Assembly (NCBI GenBank): GCA_958421655.1
Contig: CATZMG010000078.1
Coordinates: 1 to 8,684 of the forward strand
Direction: 5' to 3'
Length of the DNA: 8,684 nt
Source: an uncultured Collinsella sp.
GTDB lineage: Bacteria; Actinomycetota; Coriobacteriia; Coriobacteriales; Coriobacteriaceae
Below, in pieces: positions 1-6,102 of this stretch. The notes beneath the pieces are model-generated. The model saw nothing but the letters and a program-made list of their open reading frames with translations, ran no database searches and had not been told where the DNA came from. Made by a program: the position numbers and the translations under genes. How positions within the stretch are numbered: position 1 is the first letter of the stretch; each line of letters opens with the position of its first letter.

Positions 1-6
1 TATGTC

Positions 7-774
7 CTACTCGCCTGCCTTGACGACCATAGAGGCGAAGTCGGCAGCCTTGAGCGAAGCGCCGCCCACGAGGGCACCGTCAACGTCGGGCTTGGCGACG
101 AGCTCGGCGATGTTGCCGGGCTTGGCAGAGCCACCATAGAGAACGCGGATGCCGTTAGCGAGCTCCTCGCCGAACATCTCCTTGAGGGTCTCACGGATAG
201 CGCCGCAGACCTCCTGAGCGTCCTCGGCGGTAGCGGTCTTGCCGGTGCCGATGGCCCAGATGGGCTCATAGGCGACGACGACCTGCTTGGGGCAGGTGAT
301 CTCAAGACCAGCAAGGCCAGCCTTGACCTGGTTCACGACGTGCTCGACATAGGTGCCAGCCTCGCGGACCTCGAGGGACTCGCCGCAGCAGAAGACGGGA
401 ACAAGACCGGCGGCAACGAGAGCCTTGGCCTTCTTGTTCTGATCCTCGTCGGTCTCGTGGAAGTAGTCGCGACGCTCGGAGTGACCGATGATGCAGTAGG
501 TGCAGCCAGCGGACTTGAGCATGTCGCAAGAGGACTCACCGGTGAAGGCACCCTTGGCCTCCCAGTACACGTTCTGTGCACCGAGGGCGATGGGGGCAGC
601 CTGAATGCGGTCATGAACCGTGGTGATGTCGATGGTCGGAGGGCAGACGAGTACCTCGACGCCAGCCGGAACCTCGGGCAGAGCCTGAGCCAGCTCGTCG
701 GCGAGCTTAGCGGCCTCGGCGACGTCGTTGTTCATCTTCCAGTTACCAGCGATAAGAAGGGTGCGATTAGGCAT
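7..774 (-). CDS. tpiA: Triose-phosphate isomerase
   Basis: Cytoplasmic glycolytic enzyme interconverting dihydroxyacetone phosphate and glyceraldehyde-3-phosphate. The predicted protein is 255 aa, the normal TIM-barrel length. Family landmarks are all present: GNWKMN at residues 10-15 (substrate-binding Asn11 and Lys13), catalytic His98 in IIGHSERR, catalytic Glu170 in AYEPIWAIGTGKT with flexible loop 6 to about residue 180, YGGS at 213-216 and the phosphate-binding GALVGGASL at 233-241. I chose the ATG at 774 because GNWKMN normally lies within the first 15 residues and GGAGG precedes it by about 9 nt. The open frame runs 21 codons further upstream, but that extension lies inside pgk and has no family match. 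The start overlaps the pgk stop by 8 nt, so translation is probably coupled. It ends in TAG six bases from the window edge. Confidence 0.97.
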   Translation of the reverse strand: MPNRTLLIAGNWKMNNDVAEAAKLADELAQALPEVPAGVEVLVCPPTIDITTVHDRIQAAPIALGAQNVYWEAKGAFTGESSCDMLKSAGCTYCIIGHSERRDYFHETDEDQNKKAKALVAAGLVPVFCCGESLEVREAGTYVEHVVNQVKAGLAGLEITCPKQVVVAYEPIWAIGTGKTATAEDAQEVCGAIRETLKEMFGEELANGIRVLYGGSAKPGNIAELVAKPDVDGALVGGASLKAADFASMVVKAGE

Positions 775-1957
775 CGAGAAGCGCCTCCACTCCGGGCAGG
801 GCCTTACCCTCGACGAGCTCCATGGAAGCGCCACCACCGGTGGAGATCCAGCTCATCTTGTCGGCCAGGTTGAACTTGTTGACAGCTGCGACGGAGTCGC
901 CACCGCCGATGATCGAGGTGCAGTCGGCCTCGGCGACAGCCTCGGCGATAGCCTGGGTGCCGTGAGCGAAGTTATCGAACTCGAAGACGCCCATGGGGCC
1001 GTTCCAGAACACAGTCTTGGCGCCCTTGACAGCCTCGGCGTAAAGTTCCTCGGTCTTAGGACCGATGTCCATGCCCTCACGGTCGTCAGGGATAGCGTCG
1101 GAAGCGACAACCTCGGGGACAGCGTCCTCACCAAAGTGATCGGCAACACGGTTGTCGATGGGGAGCAGGATCTTGACGCCCTTCTCCTCGGCCTTCTTGA
1201 GCATTTCGCCAGCGCGCTCGACCCAGTCCTCTTCCTTGAGAGACTGACCGACGGACAGGCCCTGAGCCAGGAAGAAGGTGTAGGCCATACCGCCACCGAT
1301 GATCAGGGTGTCAGCAGAGTCGATAAGGTGATCGAGAACGCCGATCTTGGAGGAAACCTTGGAACCGCCGACGATGGCGACGAAGGGGCGCTCGGGCTCG
1401 GCGAAGATGCCGGTCAGCGTGTCGACCTCCTTCTCGAGCAGGAAGCCAGCGACGGCAGGCAGGTAAGCGGCGGGGCCCACGACGGAACCCTGGGCGCGGT
1501 GAGCGGTGCCGAAGGCATCGAGAACGAAGACGTCACCATAAGAAGCGAGCTTCTTAGCGATCTCGGGATCGTTCTTCTTCTCACGCTTATCGAAGCGGAC
1601 GTTCTCGAGAACGAGGACCTTGCCCGGCTCGACGGCGGCAACGGCCTCGGCGGCCTTCTCGCCGTAAGTGTCGGCGACAAAGGCGACGTCGAGACCAGAG
1701 AGCTCAGCGAGCTTCTTGGCGACGGGCTCAAGGGAGAGCTCGGGCTGGAAGCCGGTACCCTCGGGACGGCCGAGGTGGCTCATGAGGATGACGCGAGCGT
1801 TGTGCTCAACGAGATAGTTGATGGTGGGCAGGGCAGCCTTGATACGGGTGGTGTCGCCAACGACGCCATCCTTGATAGGCACGTTAAAGTCAACGCGGAC
1901 GAGAACGCGCTTGCCGTCGACATCGATGTCGCGGACGGTCTTCTTGGTAAAGGCCAT
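767..1957 (-). CDS. pgk: Phosphoglycerate kinase
   Basis: Cytoplasmic glycolytic kinase that transfers the acyl phosphate of 1,3-bisphosphoglycerate to ADP. The 396-aa product matches the usual bacterial length of about 390-400. Motifs in order: VRVDFNVP (20-27), SHLGRP (60-65), ENVRF (118-122), DAFGTAHR (147-154), GGSKVSSKIG (197-206), GGGMAYTF (221-228), WNGPMGVFE (318-326), GGGDS (351-355) and the nucleotide-loop STGGGASMELVEGK (372-385). The ATG at 1957 is preferred over an in-frame ATG at 1993: homologues begin close to this point, and AAAGG lies about 11 nt upstream, whereas the earlier ATG has no Shine-Dalgarno. A terminator separates it from gap, so it probably has its own promoter or depends on readthrough. 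It overlaps tpiA by 8 nt, giving a pgk-tpiA unit. Confidence 0.97.
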   Translation of the reverse strand: MAFTKKTVRDIDVDGKRVLVRVDFNVPIKDGVVGDTTRIKAALPTINYLVEHNARVILMSHLGRPEGTGFQPELSLEPVAKKLAELSGLDVAFVADTYGEKAAEAVAAVEPGKVLVLENVRFDKREKKNDPEIAKKLASYGDVFVLDAFGTAHRAQGSVVGPAAYLPAVAGFLLEKEVDTLTGIFAEPERPFVAIVGGSKVSSKIGVLDHLIDSADTLIIGGGMAYTFFLAQGLSVGQSLKEEDWVERAGEMLKKAEEKGVKILLPIDNRVADHFGEDAVPEVVASDAIPDDREGMDIGPKTEELYAEAVKGAKTVFWNGPMGVFEFDNFAHGTQAIAEAVAEADCTSIIGGGDSVAAVNKFNLADKMSWISTGGGASMELVEGKALPGVEALLDA

Positions 1958-1980
1958 GTTTGCTTCTACCTTTCGTACGT

Positions 1981-2003
1981 GTCTGCCTCCCATTACGGCA
2001 GAC
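1981..2003 (-). other. Small hairpin in the pgk leader
   Basis: A perfect 7-bp inverted repeat, GTCTGCC and GGCAGAC, with a 9-nt loop lies between the gap terminator and the pgk ribosome binding site. No T-tract follows it, so it is not an intrinsic terminator. It could stabilise the 5' end of the pgk-tpiA message or be chance. I found no convincing -35/-10 pair in this short leader. Confidence 0.4.
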
Positions 2004-2013
2004 GATTTCTTAT

Positions 2014-2061
2014 AAAAAGGGCGCGACCCTAGGGTGTAAGCCCTATAAGGCCGCGCCCTTC
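2014..2061 (-). terminator. Rho-independent terminator after gap
   Basis: A perfect 9-bp outer stem (2017-2025 with 2052-2060) continues through a short internal loop into an inner stem (2028-2034 with 2041-2050, with a 3-nt bulge). Read on the minus strand the stem closes with GCGCCC followed by TTTTT, the classic intrinsic terminator layout, 38 nt after the gap stop codon. The other strand has a weaker TTCTTT tail. It should make most gap transcripts monocistronic. Confidence 0.85.
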
Positions 2062-2097
2062 TTTAGACGCTCAACGAGCTATTCGCTAAAAGCCAAA

Positions 2098-3123
2098 TTA
2101 GGCAACGAACTTCTCGAAGTACTTGATGGTGCGGACCATCTGAGAGGTGTAAGAGTTCTCGTTGTCGTACCAAGAGGTGACCTGAACGAGGGTCTGGCCG
2201 TTGCCGAGGTCAGAGCACATGGTCTGAGTGGCGTCGAAGATGGAGCCGTGGGTCTCGCCGACGATGTCGCGGGAGACGATCTGGTCCTCGTTGTAGGCGA
2301 AGGTATCGGGGATGGTCTCGGCGTAGGCCTTCATGGCAGCGTTGACCTCATCGACGGTGACCTTCTTGTCAACGACGGCGTAGAGGTTGGTCAGCGAGCC
2401 GGTCGGCGTCGGGACGCGCTGGGCGGCACCGATGAGCTTGCCGTTGAGCTCGGGGAGAACCAGGCCGATGGCCTTGGCAGCGCCCGTGGTGTTCGGGACG
2501 ATGTTCTCGGAGCAGGCGCGGGAGCGACGGAAGTTGCCCTTGCGCTGCGGGCCGTCGAGCGGCATCTGGTCGCCGGTGAAGGCGTGGATGGTGGTCATGA
2601 TGCCGGACACGATGGGAGCGAAGTCGTTCAGACCCTTGGCCATCGGGGCGAGGCAGTTGGTGGTGCAGGAAGCGGCGGAGATGATGTTGTCCTCAGCGGT
2701 CAGCGTCTCGTGGTTGACGTTGTACACGATGGTGGGCAGATCGCTGCCAGCCGGAGCGGAGATGACGACCTTCTTGGCGCCAGCGTTGATGTGGGCCTGA
2801 GCCTTAGCCTTGCTGGTGTAGAAGCCGGTGCACTCGAGAACGACGTCGACGTCGAGGTCGCCCCAAGGCAGGTTGTTGGCGTCGGCCTCCTTGTAGATCT
2901 TGATCTCCTTGCCGTCAACGGTGATGGAATCCTCGCCAGCAACGACCTCGTGATCGCGAGCGTAGTTGCCCTGCGTGGAGTCGTACTTCAGCAGGTAAGC
3001 GAGCATATCGGGAGAGGTGAGGTCGTTGATAGCGACGATCTCGGAGCCCTCATGACCGAACATCTGACGGAAAGCCAGACGACCGATGCGACCGAAGCCG
3101 TTAATAGCAACCTTTACTGCCAT
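2098..3123 (-). CDS. gap: Glyceraldehyde-3-phosphate dehydrogenase, phosphorylating, type I
   Basis: Cytoplasmic enzyme oxidising glyceraldehyde-3-phosphate with phosphate and NAD to 1,3-bisphosphoglycerate. The 341-aa protein has the Rossmann motif INGFGRIGR (7-15), Asp34 after the second strand (typical of NAD preference), ECTGFY (97-102), the active-site SCTTNC with nucleophile Cys153, the partner His180 in MTTIH, PNTTGAAKAIG (210-220) and the C-terminal SWYDNE (317-322). The ATG at 3123 is chosen because the Rossmann motif must begin within about 10 residues and AAAGGAGA precedes it at good spacing. The frame extends to 3225, but that part is promoter and leader DNA. Its place directly downstream of whiA and upstream of pgk-tpiA is the usual actinobacterial order. 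A candidate promoter and operator-like palindromes lie upstream, and a terminator lies downstream. Confidence 0.97.
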   Translation of the reverse strand: MAVKVAINGFGRIGRLAFRQMFGHEGSEIVAINDLTSPDMLAYLLKYDSTQGNYARDHEVVAGEDSITVDGKEIKIYKEADANNLPWGDLDVDVVLECTGFYTSKAKAQAHINAGAKKVVISAPAGSDLPTIVYNVNHETLTAEDNIISAASCTTNCLAPMAKGLNDFAPIVSGIMTTIHAFTGDQMPLDGPQRKGNFRRSRACSENIVPNTTGAAKAIGLVLPELNGKLIGAAQRVPTPTGSLTNLYAVVDKKVTVDEVNAAMKAYAETIPDTFAYNEDQIVSRDIVGETHGSIFDATQTMCSDLGNGQTLVQVTSWYDNENSYTSQMVRTIKYFEKFVA

Positions 3124-3195
3124 TGTGTCTCCTTTCGTAAGGCCCCCGCGAGCTACAGCGCCCGCCGTTGAGGCCCACAAACTAACCACTCGCCT

Positions 3196-3225
3196 AATAT
3201 ACCTTTTTTTTGACTTGAATTTCAC
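3196..3225 (-). promoter_or_regulatory. Candidate sigma-70 type promoter for gap
   Basis: On the minus strand GTGAAA (3225-3220, four of six matches to TTGACA) is separated by 18 nt from TATATT (3201-3196, five of six matches to TATAAT). The spacer contains eight consecutive A residues. This would start transcription near 3188 and give a leader of about 65 nt. It is the best -35/-10 pair I could find in the AT-rich spacer between whiA and gap, but the -35 box is weak. Confidence 0.45.
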
Positions 3226-3251
3226 GAGAATGCTCGAAATTGAAAATCAAA
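3209..3251. repeat. Long imperfect dyad over the gap promoter
   Basis: The arms 3209-3228 and 3233-3251 are imperfect inverted copies around a 4-nt centre. The shared blocks are TTTGA, AATTTC and GAG, and the arms differ by small insertions. It overlaps the candidate -35 box. No T-tract follows on the minus strand, so a terminator for whiA is unlikely and an operator-like role is more plausible. Confidence 0.35.
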
Positions 3252-3257
3252 TTTACG

Positions 3258-3271
3258 TTAAAACGTTTTAA
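3258..3271. promoter_or_regulatory. Perfect 14-bp palindrome, LacI/CcpA-type operator candidate
   Basis: TTAAAACGTTTTAA is a perfect palindrome centred on CG. A central CG inside an A-rich/T-rich dyad is characteristic of LacI/GalR-family operators and resembles the core of CcpA cre sites. It lies about 70-80 bp upstream of the predicted gap transcription start and 13 bp beyond the stop-codon side of whiA's AT-rich trailer. The regulator is not in the window. Confidence 0.4.
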
Positions 3272-3316
3272 ATACTAAAACAGCAGCTAAATCCGTATAT
3301 AAGTCGATACTTTAAT

Positions 3317-4246
3317 CTACCTGTTTGCTTCAATGAGCTTCTCAAGCCGTAAAACACGATGGTAGAGGGCCGACTTCGACAAGGGAGGGTCAGCCATCTC
3401 CCCTAAATCACGCAGCGAAAGATCGGGATAGCGCTCGCGCAGGTCGCAAAAGACCGCCAAGGCATCCGGAAGCGCATCGCGAAGGCCTCGCTGCTCGAGC
3501 TCATCGATAAGCGCAAGCTGATGCTGGGCAGCACCGGCGCTTCTGGTCTGGTTGGCGAGCTCGGCGTTCACGCGACGGTTCACATCGTTCTTAACCAACT
3601 TGACCGCGCGCGCCTCCTCAATCTCGGCAACGCTGCGCTTGGCACCAATCAGCTTTAATAGATGCTCGATTTCCTCGGCGCTCTTAATGTACACGGCATA
3701 TGACCCCCGCCGCGCATTAACACGAGCATGGACCCCAATCTGCTCCAACAAATCGCAAAGCCCCTTGGCATATTGCTCGCCCTGCACCGCGATCTCCAAA
3801 TGAAAGTCGCCGCGGGGATCGGCCACGAAACCGCCGGCGATGAGCGCGCCGCGGATGTAGGCAAGCCTGCAGCAGGGACGGGCAACGATGTGCCGGGGAA
3901 CACCAGCGACGAGCCCTCCCCTGCGATCGAGAATGCCCAGCAGCACCAGAGCCTTGTCCAGGTCGGGTTGATCGGGCAGGGTAATGAGATAGTTACGGAC
4001 CTTATGCAAGACCGATTTACGAACGGTGAATTCCGTTTTGAGCTTAAGGATGCGATGCGTCAGTGTGATCATCGTGCGCGCGACGGCGCCCGTCTCGGTC
4101 GCGACCGTCAAACGATACCGCCCGGAGCCGGCCAGCGAAAGTGTACCGCTCACACGCGTCAGGGCGGCAAGCGTCGACAAGTCGCAGTATTCACATTCGG
4201 GTTCGCAGCGCGCGAGCTCGTCGCGCACCTCGGCGGTAAACGACAT
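3317..4246 (-). CDS. whiA: DNA-binding protein WhiA
   Basis: WhiA-family DNA-binding protein, involved in sporulation-specific gene control in Streptomyces and in cell division and chromosome functions in non-sporulating Gram-positives. The 309-aa product has the usual two-part layout. The N-terminal degenerate LAGLIDADG homing-endonuclease fold carries RGALIAGGFVADP near residues 132-144, with a preceding conserved CCRLAY at 125-130. The C-terminal helix-turn-helix spans about 225-305 and includes LSLRDLGEMADPP and LSKSALYHRVLRLEKL. Catalytic acidic residues of true homing endonucleases are not expected in this family. The ATG at 4246 follows the rapZ stop by 6 nt; only a weak GAAGG lies upstream, suggesting translational coupling to rapZ. 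Gap follows downstream. No terminator is visible after whiA, so some readthrough into gap is possible. Confidence 0.95.
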   Translation of the reverse strand: MSFTAEVRDELARCEPECEYCDLSTLAALTRVSGTLSLAGSGRYRLTVATETGAVARTMITLTHRILKLKTEFTVRKSVLHKVRNYLITLPDQPDLDKALVLLGILDRRGGLVAGVPRHIVARPCCRLAYIRGALIAGGFVADPRGDFHLEIAVQGEQYAKGLCDLLEQIGVHARVNARRGSYAVYIKSAEEIEHLLKLIGAKRSVAEIEEARAVKLVKNDVNRRVNAELANQTRSAGAAQHQLALIDELEQRGLRDALPDALAVFCDLRERYPDLSLRDLGEMADPPLSKSALYHRVLRLEKLIEANR

Positions 4247-4252
4247 GCAGGC

Positions 4253-5155
4253 CTATGCCTTCGTGTTGGCGCGTGACAGGTCGCGGTGGGAAATGCTCAC
4301 GTGATATTGGGCGCCTTCCAAATAACGTGCCGTGGCCTCGGCGATGGCAACGCTGCGGTGTTGACCGCCCGTGCAGCCGATGGCGATAGAAAGCTGCGGC
4401 TTGCCCTCCGCGATATAGCCCGGCATCACCGTATCGAGCAGCTGTGTCCAAGCCTTCCAAAACTCCTGCGTCTTGGGATGGTCCAGAACAAAATCGGAGA
4501 CCTTTTTATCGAGACCGGTCATCGTGCGCATCTCGGGATCGTAGAACGGATTAGGCAGGAAGCGGACGTCGATCATAATGTCCGCCTCGACGGGCATGCC
4601 GTGCTTAAAGCCAAACGAGAACACGTGGACGTCCATGAGCTGCTGGTCGGACAACTCGGAGAACGCCATGCGCAATTTGTTGCGCAGGGCAGAGGTACGC
4701 AGGCGGCTCGTGTCGATGATCATATCGGCTCGATCGCGCACACCCTGCAGCTGCAGGCGCTCGCGCTGAATGGCATCGGCCGTAGTCTCCCCCGGCTTGG
4801 CAATGGGATGACGGCGGCGGTTTTCGCTGTAGCGACGAATCAGCACCTCGTCAGAAGCCTCCAGGAACACAATGTCGCAGCTCATCTCGCGCTCCTCGAG
4901 CGCGGCGACCGCATCGAGCAGCTCATCGAACAAGCCCTGACTACGCAAATCGCAGGTAACGGCGAGATGCCTGCCCACACCCGTATTGATGCCGACGAGC
5001 TCGGCAAGCTGGGCGATGAGACGCGGAGGCAGGTTATCGATGCAAAAATAGCCCATGTCCTCAAACACGTGCATGGCCTGTGTGCGGCCCGATCCGGACA
5101 TTCCGGTGATGATGACGATATCGGGGATGCGCTCCGAGCGCTCCGCCGCATCCAT
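4253..5155 (-). CDS. rapZ: RapZ/YvcJ-family nucleotide-binding protein
   Basis: P-loop protein of the RapZ family. E. coli RapZ is an RNase adaptor controlling GlmS; the role in Gram-positives is less clear. The 300-aa form carries a Walker A loop GMSGSGRT (18-25) with Arg in place of the usual Lys, FEDMGYFCIDNLPP (31-44), a Walker B-like IVFLEASDE (95-103), RRYSENRRRHP (107-117), FGFKHGMP (181-188), VRFLPNP (197-203), GCTGGQHRSV (260-269) and a terminal HRD. Arg in Walker A and the terminal HRD are, as I recall them, actinobacterial traits. Start choice is uncertain. ATG 5155 has GGGAG at 5 nt and fits family length. ATG 5173 (306 aa) has GGGAGG at 6 nt and is equally possible. It is followed 6 nt later by whiA with no yvcK between. 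The nanE terminator lies immediately upstream, so its promoter is unclear. Confidence 0.93.
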   Translation of the reverse strand: MDAAERSERIPDIVIITGMSGSGRTQAMHVFEDMGYFCIDNLPPRLIAQLAELVGINTGVGRHLAVTCDLRSQGLFDELLDAVAALEEREMSCDIVFLEASDEVLIRRYSENRRRHPIAKPGETTADAIQRERLQLQGVRDRADMIIDTSRLRTSALRNKLRMAFSELSDQQLMDVHVFSFGFKHGMPVEADIMIDVRFLPNPFYDPEMRTMTGLDKKVSDFVLDHPKTQEFWKAWTQLLDTVMPGYIAEGKPQLSIAIGCTGGQHRSVAIAEATARYLEGAQYHVSISHRDLSRANTKA

Positions 5156-5185
5156 GGCATCTCCCTTTTGCATGCGCTGCCTCCC

Positions 5186-5224
5186 AAAAAACAAGCGCGG
5201 GACCCGGCGACCCGGATCCCGCGC
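5186..5224 (-). terminator. Rho-independent terminator after nanE
   Basis: Minus-strand hairpin 5224-5195 with outer stem GCGCGGG/CCCGCGC and inner stem CCGG/CCGG around a 4-nt loop, followed by TTGTTTTTT. It begins about 50 nt after the nanE stop and ends the nan transcript. Its T-tract directly touches the GGGAGG (5185-5180) that precedes the upstream candidate rapZ start. Confidence 0.9.
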
Positions 5225-5275
5225 GGTCAATTGCCTTTATTGAGTATACCGCCCCGAGCGGATACGAGGCCTGTC

Positions 5276-5962
5276 TTACGCCTCAAGCGCAGCCTTGAAC
5301 CAACTTGTAATACTCGTGGGGTGCGTGATGGCGGTGCCGACGACAACGGCCCAGGCGCCGGCATCGATCGCGGCGCGAGCCTCCTCGGGCGTGTGCACGC
5401 GGCCCTCGCAGATGATGGGAAGGCCGGGAAACTCCTCGGTCGCCTGACGCAGGAGCGGCAGATCGGGGCCATCGGCCATGGTGCAGTCGATGGCGGCGAC
5501 GCCGTGAGAAAGCGTGGTGGATACCAGGTCAAAGCCCATATCAACAGCACGGCGAATGTCCTCGATGGTTGCACAGTCGGCCATCAGGAGCACACCCTCC
5601 TCGTGCAGCGGGCGGAAGGTATCCTCGACCGTCTTGCCATCGGGGCGCGGACGATCGGTGGCGTCGATCGCCACGATATCGGCACCGGCAGCAACGCAGG
5701 CGCGAGCGTGACGCAGCGTCGGCGTGATGTAAACGCCCTCGTGCCCATCCTTCCACAGGCCGATGACGGGAACCTCACAGCGACCCTTAATGGCGGCAAT
5801 GTCGGCAAGGCCCTGGCAGCGAATGGCGGCAGCGCCGCCGAGCTCGCAAGCGCGAGACATTTGAGCCATGGTCTCGGGCGTACGAAGCGGCTCGCCCATA
5901 TACGCCTGAACGCTCACGACGAGCTTGCCCTTCAGGGACTGGATCAAAGGATCAACGGTCAT
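5276..5962 (-). CDS. nanE: N-acetylmannosamine-6-phosphate 2-epimerase
   Basis: Cytoplasmic TIM-barrel enzyme of sialic acid catabolism that converts ManNAc-6-phosphate to GlcNAc-6-phosphate. The 228-aa product has the family's length and motifs: KGKLVVSVQAYMGEP near the N terminus (11-25), IRCQG (47-51), IGLWKD with catalytic-lysine candidate Lys71, ITPT (79-82), DATDRPRP (100-107), ADCAT (128-132), ICEGRVHTPEEA with catalytic Glu186, and phosphate-binding VGTAITHP (208-215). Lys71 and Glu186 match the Lys/Glu pair of characterised NanE enzymes. I chose ATG 5962; AAAGG lies about 12 nt upstream, a long spacing like that of pgk. A GTG at 6001 is in frame but falls inside the upstream hairpin element and adds unmatched residues. 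It is the last gene of the nan cluster and is followed by a strong terminator. Confidence 0.93.
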   Translation of the reverse strand: MTVDPLIQSLKGKLVVSVQAYMGEPLRTPETMAQMSRACELGGAAAIRCQGLADIAAIKGRCEVPVIGLWKDGHEGVYITPTLRHARACVAAGADIVAIDATDRPRPDGKTVEDTFRPLHEEGVLLMADCATIEDIRRAVDMGFDLVSTTLSHGVAAIDCTMADGPDLPLLRQATEEFPGLPIICEGRVHTPEEARAAIDAGAWAVVVGTAITHPTSITSWFKAALEA

Positions 5963-5987
5963 GTTCGACTCAACCTTTCTCAAAACA

Positions 5988-6085
5988 GCCTTCTGAGACA
6001 CCGCACCTTGACGTTCAAACCGTCGCTCACGTACCGAAGTACGCTTCGCTCCTCTTTCACGTCAATCTGCGGCACCTCAGAAGGC
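5988..6085. repeat. 98-nt centred imperfect palindrome between nanK and nanE
   Basis: The whole 98 nt folds on a single axis at 6036.5. Stems: 5988-5997 with 6076-6085 (10 bp, GCCTTCTGAG/CTCAGAAGGC), 6001-6005 with 6068-6072 (5 bp), 6008-6014 with 6059-6065 (7 bp), a 2-bp AA/TT step, and an apical CGTAC-CGAA-GTACG hairpin (6030-6043). Mismatches fall in symmetric internal loops. On the minus strand TGTTTT follows, so weak terminator activity is possible. The nanE ribosome binding site lies just downstream and stays free. It may be a dispersed palindromic repeat or a conserved mRNA structure; I cannot tell which from one copy. Confidence 0.75.
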
Positions 6086-6102
6086 GCACTTGGTAGTTAT
6101 GT

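Noticed and set aside
728..3171. Plus-strand open frames 728-2032 (434 codons) and 1960-3171 (403 codons) opposite pgk and gap
   Set aside because: Their low-complexity Gly/Asp/Val/Leu-rich translations are typical mirrors of GC-rich genes on the other strand. No family motif or credible ribosome binding site was seen.
3272..3316. Possible terminator directly after whiA
   Set aside because: No stem of useful length with a following T-tract is present on the minus strand; the nearby dyads are followed by A runs instead.
5963..6001. GTG start at 6001 for nanE, adding 13 residues
   Set aside because: It lies within the hairpin arm. The extra residues have no counterpart in the family, and ATG 5962 gives the expected length.
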